Position numbers and translations under genes: made by a program. A DNA stretch of 12,059 nucleotides from DATLFQ01 sp035540915 (GTDB taxonomy: Bacteria > Actinomycetota > Acidimicrobiia > Acidimicrobiales > GCA-2861595): positions 1 to 12,059 of the forward strand of contig DATLFQ010000003.1 of NCBI GenBank assembly GCA_035540915.1. The letters are read 5' to 3'. The notes under the pieces were generated by a model. It did no database searches and was not told the origin of the DNA. It was given only the letters and a program-made list of their open reading frames with translations. Of this stretch, positions 6,176 to 12,059 are shown one piece after another; position 1 is the stretch's first letter, and each line of letters opens with the position of its first letter.

Positions 6176-7446
6176 CCCTCGACGCGCAGCAGGTGGTGGT
6201 CGCGCTTGCCGCGGCGCAGGACGACGTAGCGGTCGTGCAGCAGGTCGGCCCGGGTCAGGCGGGCGTCCAGGTCCTGCTGGCGCCGGTTGTTGACGTAGGC
6301 GCCGCCCTGCTCGACCGCGGTGCGAGCGGCCGACCGTGACGGGCTGAGTCCCGACGACGCCAGCGCCTCCACCAGGGCCAGGCCCGGCCCGTCGAGCGAC
6401 GACCGCGGCACCGAGCTGGACGGCGCCTCGGCCATGACCTCCAGCAGCGTCGGCTCGTCGAGGCCGGCCAGGTCCTCCGAGAACAGGGCGGCGGCGGCCC
6501 GCTCGGCGGCGGCGGCCTCCCCGGCGCCGTGGACCAGGCCGACCACCTCGCGGGCGAGCGCCCGCTGGGCCCGGCGTTCGGCCGGGCGCGTCCCGGTCGC
6601 CTCGTCCAGCGCCTCGACGGCGTCGCGGTCCAGCCAGGTGAAGAAGCGCAGGTACCGGCCGACGACGGCGTCCTCCACTCGCAGGAAGGCCTGGAACAGC
6701 TGGTAGGGGCTGGTCCTGGCCGCGGCCAGCCACAGGTTGCCCGCCTCGCTCTTGCCGAACTTGGTGCCGTCGGCCCGCAGCACGAGCGGCGTGGTGACGC
6801 CGAACGCCTGGCTGCCGCGGACCCGCCGGATCAGGTCGACGCCGGTGACGATGTTGCCCCACTGGTCGCTGCCACCGATCTGGAGCGTGCAGCCGTGGAC
6901 GTCGAACAGGTGCAGGAAGTCGAAGGCCTGCAGGAGCATGTAGCTGAACTCGGCGTAGGAGATGCCCCGCTCGCGCTCCTCCAGTCGGGCCCGCACCGAG
7001 TCCTTGGCGATCATGGCATTGACGGTGGCGTGCTTGCCCACGTCGCGCAGGAAGTCCAGCAGGCGGAGCGGCGCCAGCCACTCCCCGTTGTCCAGCAGGA
7101 GGGCGCCGGCCTCGAAGTCGGCGAAGCGCTCGAGCTGGCGCCTGATGCCGGCCAGGTTGGCGGCCAGCTGCTCGGTCGACAGCAGCGGGCGCTCGTCGCT
7201 CTTGCCGCCCGGGTCGCCGATGGTGCCCGTGCCGCCCCCGGCCACCAGGAGCGGGCGGTGGCCGGCGTCCTGCAGCCGGCGCACGGTGCAGAGCTGGAGC
7301 AGGTTGCCGATGCCCAGGCTGTCGGCGGTCGGGTCGAAGCCGACGTAGAAGGTCAGCCGGTCGGCGTCGAGCCGCTCGAAGAGCGCCTCGTCGGTGGCCT
7401 GGTGGACCAGGCCCCGCCACCGCAGTTCGTCCGTCAGGCCGGCCAT
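6172..7446 (-). CDS. tyrS: Tyrosyl-tRNA synthetase
   Basis: This class Ic synthetase charges tRNA-Tyr using ATP. The 424-residue product has YVGFDPTADSL, the HIGH-equivalent at 45-48, GGTGTIGDPGGKS, FLRDVGKHATVN, ISYAEFSYMLLQAFDFL, LQIGGSDQWGNIV, the KMSKS loop as Lys229-Phe-Gly-Lys-Ser233, and a C-terminal S4 RNA-binding domain (from about 365, with SRSAARTAVEQGGAYVNNRR). Length and numbering match Bacillus TyrRS closely. The oddity is that the HIGH motif reads Gly45-Ile-Gly-Asn48: the first His, which stabilises the ATP phosphates in Bacillus TyrRS, is Gly. The ATG at 7446 fits the family N-terminus, and I see no T-box leader ahead of it. It is divergent from the alkA-like gene, sharing an 81-bp region with an inverted repeat. 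Confidence 0.95.
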   Translation of the reverse strand: MAGLTDELRWRGLVHQATDEALFERLDADRLTFYVGFDPTADSLGIGNLLQLCTVRRLQDAGHRPLLVAGGGTGTIGDPGGKSDERPLLSTEQLAANLAGIRRQLERFADFEAGALLLDNGEWLAPLRLLDFLRDVGKHATVNAMIAKDSVRARLEERERGISYAEFSYMLLQAFDFLHLFDVHGCTLQIGGSDQWGNIVTGVDLIRRVRGSQAFGVTTPLVLRADGTKFGKSEAGNLWLAAARTSPYQLFQAFLRVEDAVVGRYLRFFTWLDRDAVEALDEATGTRPAERRAQRALAREVVGLVHGAGEAAAAERAAAALFSEDLAGLDEPTLLEVMAEAPSSSVPRSSLDGPGLALVEALASSGLSPSRSAARTAVEQGGAYVNNRRQQDLDARLTRADLLHDRYVVLRRGKRDHHLLRVEG

Positions 7447-7485
7447 CGAGGTGCCAGCATGGCCGAACCGCGTGGGGAACAGGGG

Positions 7486-7515
7486 CGGAACCGGTCGCCA
7501 CTGCGGCCGGTTCCG
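7486..7515. promoter_or_regulatory. 9-bp inverted repeat (possible operator) between tyrS and alkA-like gene
   Basis: CGGAACCGG (7486-7494) and CCGGTTCCG (7507-7515) are perfect inverted copies separated by 12 bp, with half-site centres 21 bp apart, i.e. two helical turns. The right arm directly abuts the -10 box of the glycosylase gene at 7516, so a bound dimer would block it. A third, imperfect copy (cgaaccg at 7464-7470) lies about one further period to the left, on the tyrS side. The arrangement fits a regulator's operator. An RNA hairpin is less likely because the repeat lies upstream of the expected transcription start of the + gene. Confidence 0.5.
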
Positions 7516-7521
7516 TACCAT
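7516..7521 (+). promoter_or_regulatory. -10 box of leaderless promoter for the alkA-like gene
   Basis: TACCAT followed by 6 bp (cgcccg) and the GTG at 7528 has the same spacing as the HIT promoter. The expected transcription start is the first base of the GTG. No Shine-Dalgarno is present. Confidence 0.55.
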
Positions 7522-7527
7522 CGCCCG

Positions 7528-8433
7528 GTGCCCGCCGCCCGCCTCGCCCTGCGGCGACCGCTCGATCTGCGGCTCACGCTGGCGCCCCTGCGCCACGGCG
7601 CGGGCGACCCGTGCACGGTGCTCGCCGCCGATCAGGCGTGGCGGGCCACCCGAACGAGCGACGGCCCGGCCACCGTCCACCTGCGCGTCGACGGCACCAC
7701 GCTGGTGGCGCGGGCCTGGGGACCGGGCGCCAGCGCCGCCCTGGACGCGGTGCCCGCCCTGGTCGGCGAGGACGACGACGGGGCCGGCTTCCGGCCCGCC
7801 CACCCCCTGGTGGCCCATCTGCACCGGCGCCTGCCCGGCCTGCGGGTTCCGCGCTCGGGCGCCGTCGTCGAGGCGCTGGTGCCGACGGTGCTGGCCCAGA
7901 AGGTGACCGCCGCCTCGGCCACCCGCTCCTACGCGGCGCTGGTCCGGGCCTGGGGCGAGCCGGCCCCCGGGCCGGTCGACGGGCCCGCCCTCGTCGTGCC
8001 GCCCGGGCCGGAGCGGCTGGCGGCGATGCCCTCGTGGGCCTTCCACCGGCTGGACGTCGAGCGGCGCCGGGCCGAGACCATCCGCCGGGCCTGCCGGCTG
8101 GCCCGGGCCCTCGAGCAGGCCCCCGCGGGACGGTCCGGCGTCACCCGCGCCCGCCTGACCACGGTCGCCGGCGTCGGCCCGTGGACGGCGGCCAAGGTGG
8201 CATACGCCGCCCTCGGCGACGGCGACGCCGTCTGCACCGGCGACTTCCACCTCCCGCACCAGGTGAGCTGGGCCCTCGCCGGTGAGCCTCGGGGGGACGA
8301 CGCCCGGATGCTGGAGCTGCTCGAGCCCTTTCGGGGCCACCGGGCGCGCGTCCAGCACCTGCTCGTCGCCGCGCGTGTGCGAGCGCCTCGATTCGGGCCG
8401 CGCCTGGCCGCGCAGAGCATCGCCGCCATCTGA
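7528..8433 (+). CDS. DNA-3-methyladenine glycosylase, AlkA-like (HhH-GPD superfamily)
   Basis: This base-excision repair enzyme removes alkylated bases. The 301-residue protein has an N-terminal region about 1-105 like the AlkA N-domain, then GAVVEALVPTVLAQKVTAAS (helix entering the HhH-GPD fold). Next comes the helix-hairpin-helix TTVAGVGPWTAAKVAYAAL (about 211-229) and TGDFHLPHQV with the catalytic Asp239, aligned with Asp238 of E. coli AlkA. No C-terminal Fe-S Cys cluster is seen, so it is not of the Nth/MutY type. The GTG 7528 start is supported by a TACCAT box 6 bp upstream; the frame is open far upstream only as antisense to tyrS. AlkA-like enzymes are often induced by alkylation, and the inverted repeat overlapping its promoter could serve this, but no regulator gene is nearby. 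Confidence 0.88.
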   Translation: MPAARLALRRPLDLRLTLAPLRHGAGDPCTVLAADQAWRATRTSDGPATVHLRVDGTTLVARAWGPGASAALDAVPALVGEDDDGAGFRPAHPLVAHLHRRLPGLRVPRSGAVVEALVPTVLAQKVTAASATRSYAALVRAWGEPAPGPVDGPALVVPPGPERLAAMPSWAFHRLDVERRRAETIRRACRLARALEQAPAGRSGVTRARLTTVAGVGPWTAAKVAYAALGDGDAVCTGDFHLPHQVSWALAGEPRGDDARMLELLEPFRGHRARVQHLLVAARVRAPRFGPRLAAQSIAAI

Positions 8434-8438
8434 CCTCT

Positions 8439-8495
8439 GCGAGCGGCCCCGGCGCATCCACCACCACCACCGGCGCCGTCGCTACGGTCGCTCGC
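8439..8495 (+). other. Nested inverted repeat filling the gap after the alkA-like gene
   Basis: The outer arms 8439-8448 and 8486-8495 form a 10-bp stem (GCGAGCG with CGCTCGC perfect, then one G-U and two G-C pairs). The inner arms CGGCGC (8450-8455) and GCGCCG (8473-8478) form a 6-bp stem around a 17-base CCA-rich loop. It begins 5 bp after the TGA and ends 2 bp before the next start codon, overlapping that gene's -10 box. There is no U-tract, so a terminator for the upstream gene or an operator for the downstream one are both possible. Confidence 0.45.
8483..8488 (+). promoter_or_regulatory. -10 box of probable leaderless promoter for the membrane protein-DUF421 pair
   Basis: TACGGT lies 8 bp before the GTG at 8497. 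No Shine-Dalgarno is present. It is contained in the right arm region of the nested inverted repeat. Confidence 0.45.
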
Positions 8496-8496
8496 G

Positions 8497-9018
8497 GTGG
8501 CGTCGAGCACGGTCCCGCAACCGGTCCCACTCCCCCGGCTGCTGCGGGCGCGTTGGGGTCGGCGCCTGTTCTTCACGGTCCTGTGCGCCTTCCTCCTGGC
8601 CGGCCTGCTGGGGGTCTACGGCGTGCGCACCACCGACGTGGCGACGACGGGGGGCGGCTTCGAGATGACCGTGCACTACGCCTCGGTCAGCCGCGGCGGC
8701 CTGGCCACCCCGTGGTCGGTGGAGGTCCGCCGCCGGGGCGGCTTCGGCGGCGAGCCGCTCACCCTCGCCACCACCGCCGCCTACTTCGACATCTTCGACG
8801 AGAACGGCCTCGATCCCGATCCGATGAAGGCGGTCAACGACGGGGAGCGCATCGTGTGGACCTTCGCCACGCCGGCCCGGGGTGACACGGTGGAGGTCTC
8901 GTTCGACGCCCGGGTGGAGCCGGCCGTCCAGCTCGAGCGGGCCCGGGCCACCACCTCGGTTCTCGTCGACGACGCCCCGGTGGCGTCGGTCGACTACAGC
9001 ACGTTCGTGATTCCCTGA
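8497..9018 (+). CDS. Single-pass membrane protein with extracytoplasmic beta-rich domain, partner of DUF421
   Basis: This 173-residue protein is of unknown function. A basic, Pro-rich N-terminus (PLPRLLRARWGRR) precedes one membrane segment (about 24-43, FFTVLCAFLLAGLLGVYGV), so the remainder should lie outside the membrane. That part has alternating beta-strand patterns (GGFEMTVHYASVSRGGLATP, WSVEVRRRGGFGGEPLTLAT), a conserved-looking YFDIFDENGLDPDP segment, and TVEVSFDARVEPAVQLER near the end. There are no cysteines or catalytic motifs in the exported part that I can name. The TGA overlaps the next ATG (TGATG), indicating translational coupling with the DUF421 gene. From memory this pairing recurs in actinobacteria, suggesting the two products act together. 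The start GTG 8497 is supported by the TACGGT box. Confidence 0.8.
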   Translation: MASSTVPQPVPLPRLLRARWGRRLFFTVLCAFLLAGLLGVYGVRTTDVATTGGGFEMTVHYASVSRGGLATPWSVEVRRRGGFGGEPLTLATTAAYFDIFDENGLDPDPMKAVNDGERIVWTFATPARGDTVEVSFDARVEPAVQLERARATTSVLVDDAPVASVDYSTFVIP

Positions 9019-9497
9019 TGGAGATCATCCTCCGGGCCACGGCGGTGTACTTCCTGTTGTTCGCCGTGACCCGCGGCGTCGGCAAGCGCGAACTCTCCGA
9101 GATGACCGCCTTCGAGCTGATCCTCATCGTCACCATGGGCGACCTCATCCAGCAGGGCGTCACGGAGGAGGACATGTCCGTGACCGGCGCGGTCCTGGCC
9201 GTCGGCACCCTGACCTTTTGGATCGTGGTCATCGCCTACCTGACCTTCCGCTTCAAGCGGCTGCGGCCGCCGCTCGAGGGGCTGCCGGTGGTCATCCTGC
9301 GGGACGGCCGCCCGCTGCTGGACATCATGCGGGTGGAGCGCCTGACCGTCGAGGAGCTCGAGGAGGCGGCCCGCGGCCACGGCATCGCCGACCTCGAGAC
9401 GGTCGACCTGGCCGTGCTCGAGCCGGACGGCAAGTTCTCGTTCCTGGCCGACATCGACCAGGACGACACCGCGGCGTCCGAGAAGCACACCACCTGA
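9018..9497 (+). CDS. DUF421 (YetF-type) membrane protein
   Basis: This 159-residue protein has three predicted membrane segments (about 3-18, 32-45, 56-75). They carry the DUF421 signature: TRGVGKRELSEMTAFELILI and VTMGDLIQQGV. A cytosolic YetF C-terminal domain follows: PPLEGLPVVILRDGRPLLD, MRVERLTVEELEEAARGHGI, and DLETVDLAVLEPDGKFSF. The DUF421 family (YetF/YcaP) is widespread and of unresolved molecular function. The ATG overlaps the stop of the upstream gene by one base, so it is translated as a coupled pair with that exported-domain protein. The last about 15 residues are charged and appear variable. The FAD oxidoreductase gene starts 13 bp downstream and may belong to the same transcript. 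Confidence 0.9.
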   Translation: MEIILRATAVYFLLFAVTRGVGKRELSEMTAFELILIVTMGDLIQQGVTEEDMSVTGAVLAVGTLTFWIVVIAYLTFRFKRLRPPLEGLPVVILRDGRPLLDIMRVERLTVEELEEAARGHGIADLETVDLAVLEPDGKFSFLADIDQDDTAASEKHTT

Positions 9498-9510
9498 GGG
9501 TCTGACTCCG

Positions 9511-10950
9511 ATGGCCGAGGTGGTGGTGGTCGGTGGCGGTGTGGCCGGTCTGGGCGTCGCCCTGGCCCTGGCCGGCCAGGATCACCACGTGACGGTCCTG
9601 GAGCGCGACGCCCTGCCCGAGGCGGCCTCGCCGGAGGAGGCGTTCGCAGCCTGGCAGCGCCGCGGCGCGCCCCAAGCCCGCCATTCGCACGCCTTCCTGG
9701 CCCGCCTGCGCAACCTCCTGCGGGACCGGGCGCCCGCCGTGCTGGCCGAGCTGCTGGCTGCCGGGGCCACCGAGATCGACCTCGTCGCCCACCCGCCCGC
9801 CGCCCTGGCCGGGATGCCGGCTCAGCCCGGCGACGAGGATCTGGTGGACATCGCCTGCCGCCGCACCACCTTCGAGTGGGTTCTACGGCGCCACGTCGCC
9901 GCCACCGGCGCCGCCGACCTGCGCACCGCCGACGTGACGGGCCTGGTCGCCGGCCCGGACCGACCCGGCGCCGACCCGCCGCAGGTGGGCGGGGTCCATC
10001 TGGCCGGCGGCGAGGTGGTGGCGGCCGACGTGGTGGTCGAGGCGGCCGGGCGGCGGTCGCCGCTCCCCCGATGGCTGGCGGCCATCGGGGCCGGCCCGGT
10101 GGACGAGACCGAGGAGGGCACCGGCATCGTCTACTCCTCACGCTTCTACGCGACGACGCCCGGCGGCGGTGCGCCGCCCCTCGACCGCCTGGTCCTGGGC
10201 GACCTCGGCCACCTCAAGTACGCGCTGTTCCCCGGTGACAACGGAACCTTCTCCATCACCTTCGGCGTGCGGGCCGACGACGCGGAGCTGCGCAGCCTGC
10301 TGCGGGCGGGACCGTTCACCCGGGCCGCCCGCGCCCTCCCGCTGCGCCCCTGGCTGGAGCCGGGCGCCTCGGAGCCCATCACCGGCGTGGAGGTCATGGG
10401 CGGCCTGGTCAACCGGCTGCGCCGGTTCTCCCCGGGCGGGCGGCCAGCGGCGACGGGGGTGTTCGCGGTCGGCGACAGCTCGGTGTGCACCAATCCGCTC
10501 TACGGACGGGGGTGCGCACTGGCTCTGGTCCAGGCGTTCGCGCTCGCCGACGTGCTCGCCGCCCACCCCGTCGCCGGGGACGACGCGTCACTGGCCTTCG
10601 ACCGGGCCACCGCGGCGGAGGTCGAGCCGTGGTACCGGGCTGCGGTGGCCCAGGACCAGGCCGACCGGGCCGACGCGGCGGCCGCCGCGGCCGGCGACGC
10701 CAGCGGTGCCGGCATGGCCGCCATCCTGCGGGAGGGACTGCTGCCGGCGGCCCGCACCGACCCGCTGGTGTACCGGGCCTTCGTCCGCTCGTTCAACCTG
10801 CTGGACCCGCCGGGCACCATGATGGCCGACCCCGAGGTGGTGGGCCGGATCATGGCCACGTGGCGGGCTCGCGACCAGCTCGGCCCGGCGGCCGCCGACG
10901 CCGGGCCGACGCGGGCCGAGCTGCTGGCGATCCTGGGCGACGAGCCGTAA
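9511..10950 (+). CDS. FAD-dependent oxidoreductase/monooxygenase (PHBH-like fold)
   Basis: The 479-residue protein opens with a dinucleotide-binding motif, VVVVGGGVAGLGVALALAG (Gly8-x-Gly10-x-x-Gly13) ending in an acidic VLERD. It then has QARHSHAFLARLRNLLRD, reminiscent of the Q-x-R-H-x-H segment of FAD monooxygenases that follow a long N-terminal helix. CRRTTFEWVLRRH and VVAADVVVEAAGRRSPLPRW follow, and the FAD-ribityl motif VFAVGDSSVCTNPLYGRGCA with Asp322. The layout fits the p-hydroxybenzoate hydroxylase/geranylgeranyl reductase/squalene epoxidase superfamily. Substrate is unknown, and no terpenoid or aromatic pathway genes adjoin it. A helical, Ala-rich C-terminal region (380-479) is substrate-independent in appearance. 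GAGGG 10 bp before the ATG supports the start. Both the gap of 13 bp and shared strand suggest transcription with the DUF421 pair. Confidence 0.88.
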   Translation: MAEVVVVGGGVAGLGVALALAGQDHHVTVLERDALPEAASPEEAFAAWQRRGAPQARHSHAFLARLRNLLRDRAPAVLAELLAAGATEIDLVAHPPAALAGMPAQPGDEDLVDIACRRTTFEWVLRRHVAATGAADLRTADVTGLVAGPDRPGADPPQVGGVHLAGGEVVAADVVVEAAGRRSPLPRWLAAIGAGPVDETEEGTGIVYSSRFYATTPGGGAPPLDRLVLGDLGHLKYALFPGDNGTFSITFGVRADDAELRSLLRAGPFTRAARALPLRPWLEPGASEPITGVEVMGGLVNRLRRFSPGGRPAATGVFAVGDSSVCTNPLYGRGCALALVQAFALADVLAAHPVAGDDASLAFDRATAAEVEPWYRAAVAQDQADRADAAAAAAGDASGAGMAAILREGLLPAARTDPLVYRAFVRSFNLLDPPGTMMADPEVVGRIMATWRARDQLGPAAADAGPTRAELLAILGDEP

Positions 10951-10964
10951 GCGGCGCCCGCCGC

Positions 10965-10970
10965 TACCCT
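10965..10970 (+). promoter_or_regulatory. -10 box and leader of the Bax inhibitor-1 family gene
   Basis: TACCCT lies 33 bp before the ATG 11004, giving a 5' leader of about 27 nt that contains GGAGGA (10995-11000). Unlike several neighbours this gene therefore appears to use a conventional, leadered ribosome binding site, with an unusually short spacing of about 3-5 nt from Shine-Dalgarno to ATG. Confidence 0.45.
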
Positions 10971-11003
10971 GGAACTACGCCAGACCTGACAACCGGAGGA
11001 CCA

Positions 11004-11708
11004 ATGGTCGCGCCGATCAGCTCCATCCCCGTCGCCCGCCAGGACGAGTCGGTCCGGGGCGACTTCGTCGTCAAGGTGTACCGCCACCTGCTCGGGGCGG
11101 TGATGGCCTTCGTCGCCTTCGAGGCGCTGCTGTTCACCACCGGCATGGCCGAGCGCATCTACGACTTCCTGGCCGGGGCGCGCGCCGGCTGGCTGCTGAT
11201 CCTCGGCGGCTTCATGATCGTCAGCTGGCTGGCCACCACCGCAGCCCACGACGTCACCAACCCGTCCCGCCAGTACGCCGGATTGTTCGGCCTGGCCTGC
11301 GCCCAGGCGCTGATCTTCGCCCCGTTCCTGTATCTGGTCTTCAACCAGCAGGGCGGCAGCACGACGGTGGTATCGGCGGTGCTGCTCACGGCCCTCGGGT
11401 TCGGCGCCCTGTCGGCCATCGCCTTCACCACCCGCCGGGACCTGTCGTTCCTGCGACCGATGGTCATGTGGGCCATGGTCAGCGGACTTCTGCTCATCGT
11501 GGCCGCCGTGCTGTTCGGCCTCGAGCTGGGCGTGTGGTTCTCGCTGGCCATGATCGTGGTGGCCGGCGCGTCGATCCTCTACCAGACCCAGGCCGTCATG
11601 CGGGACTACCCGCCCGAGGCCTACGTCGGAGCGGCCGTGCAGCTGTTCGCCTCGGTCATGCTCCTGTTCTGGTACGTGCTGCGCCTGCTGTCCCAGATGC
11701 GCAACTGA
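11004..11708 (+). CDS. Bax inhibitor-1 / YccA family membrane protein
   Basis: This 234-residue polytopic protein has a short cytosolic N-terminus (MVAPISSIPVARQDESVRGD) and about seven hydrophobic segments (roughly 25-43, 55-73, 88-106, 114-134, 142-160, 166-186, 205-228). The family pattern includes FVVKVYRHLLGAVMAFVAFE in helix 1 and SAVLLTALGFGALSAIAFTT with TRRDLSFL after helix 4. ASILYQTQAVMRDYPPEAYV, which carries the acidic/aromatic motif near helix 6, is also seen. Family members (UPF0005, TMBIM) include the pH-gated calcium channel YetJ of Bacillus and the FtsH modulator YccA. Which role applies here cannot be seen. A Shine-Dalgarno supports the ATG. It is a monocistronic-looking gene with its own promoter and converges with cobO across 30 bp. 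Confidence 0.9.
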   Translation: MVAPISSIPVARQDESVRGDFVVKVYRHLLGAVMAFVAFEALLFTTGMAERIYDFLAGARAGWLLILGGFMIVSWLATTAAHDVTNPSRQYAGLFGLACAQALIFAPFLYLVFNQQGGSTTVVSAVLLTALGFGALSAIAFTTRRDLSFLRPMVMWAMVSGLLLIVAAVLFGLELGVWFSLAMIVVAGASILYQTQAVMRDYPPEAYVGAAVQLFASVMLLFWYVLRLLSQMRN

Positions 11709-11740
11709 GCCTCGGCCGACCCGGACGCAGCCGGCCGCTC
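11707..11740. terminator. Possible bidirectional hairpin between converging Bax-1 and cobO genes
   Basis: GAGC (11707-11710) pairs with GCTC (11737-11740), and GGCCG (11714-11718) with CGGCC (11732-11736), leaving a 3-base bulge and a 13-base loop. Both stop codons lie at its edges. No T-tract follows in either direction, so intrinsic termination is uncertain. Confidence 0.35.
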
Positions 11741-12059
11741 AGTAGTCGATGCCCTTCTTGGCCCGGATGCCCTGCTCGTAGGCGTGCTTGACGGCGTCGA
11801 CCCGGGACACGGTGTCGGCCACCTCGATCAGCGCCGCCGGGGCGTCGCGTCCGGTGCACACGACGTTGACGTGCGAGGGCCGGGCGTCGATCGCGGCAAC
11901 GACCTCGGCGGTGTCGATCCAACCCCAGTTCATGGGGTAGGTGATCTCGTCCAGCACGACCAGCTGATGGGCACCTGCCGCCATCGCGTCCCGGGCCTGC
12001 CGCCACGCCCGGGCCGCCATCGCCTCGTCGCGCGTCAGGTCCTCCGAATCCCAGGTGAA
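11739..12059 (-). CDS. cobO: Cob(I)yrinic acid a,c-diamide adenosyltransferase (CobO/BtuR), C-terminal half
   Basis: The frame is open from the right edge to a TGA at 11741-11739, giving 106 residues. It shows FTWDSEDLTRDE, WRQARDAMAAGAHQLVVLDE (the Walker-B-like strand ending in Asp-Glu), ITYPMNWGWIDTAEVVAAI, HVNVVCTGRDAPAALIEVAD, and the hallmark C-terminus HAYEQGIRAKKGIDY. CobO/CobA/BtuR enzymes transfer the adenosyl group from ATP to Co(I) of the corrin, in coenzyme B12 biosynthesis or salvage. The missing N-terminal half should hold the P-loop. The sequence shown has no lesions and is of normal length for this part. Other cobalamin genes may lie beyond the edge but are not visible. Confidence 0.93.
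   Translation of the reverse strand, partial: FTWDSEDLTRDEAMAARAWRQARDAMAAGAHQLVVLDEITYPMNWGWIDTAEVVAAIDARPSHVNVVCTGRDAPAALIEVADTVSRVDAVKHAYEQGIRAKKGIDY

Noticed and set aside
5585..7501. Val-rich minus-strand frame opposite the Thr-rich protein
   Set aside because: It is the reverse complement of the ACC/ACG codon tract and antisense tyrS sequence. It has no start context or domain.
7447..7527. T-box riboswitch for tyrS
   Set aside because: Only 81 bp separates the divergent starts. I see no specifier or antiterminator structure, and the leader is too short.

Overview
This is a very GC-rich window (about 70% or more by eye) with tightly packed genes, mostly GTG/ATG starts and gaps of a few to about 80 bases. 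DUF3151, a DUF222/HNH-type nuclease tail, a transmembrane gene paired with a DUF421 protein, and several apparently leaderless TANNNT promoters all suggest an actinobacterium, perhaps an uncultured Acidimicrobiia-like lineage. That placement is inference; there is no rRNA in the window.

Layout. At 1-238 (+) lies the C-terminal tail of an HNH endonuclease. At about 286-680 (+) is a decayed remnant of a MalK/UgpC-type ABC transporter ATPase that has lost its N-terminal part and carries a frameshift. From 5005 down to 727 (-) there is a probable three-gene operon: DUF3151 protein, PutA (proline dehydrogenase plus pyrroline-5-carboxylate dehydrogenase) and a CooC-type maturation ATPase. The CooC gene is open from start to natural end except for one in-frame TGA, at the position of a metal-binding Cys in characterised CooC.

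Divergent from that operon at 5030 (+) is a HIT hydrolase, followed by a membrane-anchored Asp/Thr-rich exported protein. Tyrosyl-tRNA synthetase (6172-7446, -) converges on the latter and is divergent from an AlkA-like DNA glycosylase (7528-8433, +); their shared 81-bp promoter region holds a perfect 9-bp inverted repeat. Then, all on +, come a single-pass membrane protein translationally coupled to a DUF421 protein, an FAD-dependent oxidoreductase and a Bax inhibitor-1 family membrane protein. A partial cobalamin adenosyltransferase (-) converges at the right edge.

How it fits together. PutA turns proline into glutamate. TyrS, AlkA, HIT, Bax-1 and CobO look like unrelated housekeeping functions. 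The most notable signal is the CooC-like gene: its TGA is followed at 21 nt by a perfect 6-bp hairpin with a GUC loop, which fits the general shape of a bacterial SECIS element. Either this is an undescribed selenocysteine-containing CooC-type ATPase or a recently inactivated gene (or a sequence error); the window alone cannot decide. Second-tier observations are a tyrosyl-tRNA synthetase whose HIGH motif reads GIGN, and repeated leaderless promoter architecture, including two divergent -10 boxes overlapping in a 24-bp gap.
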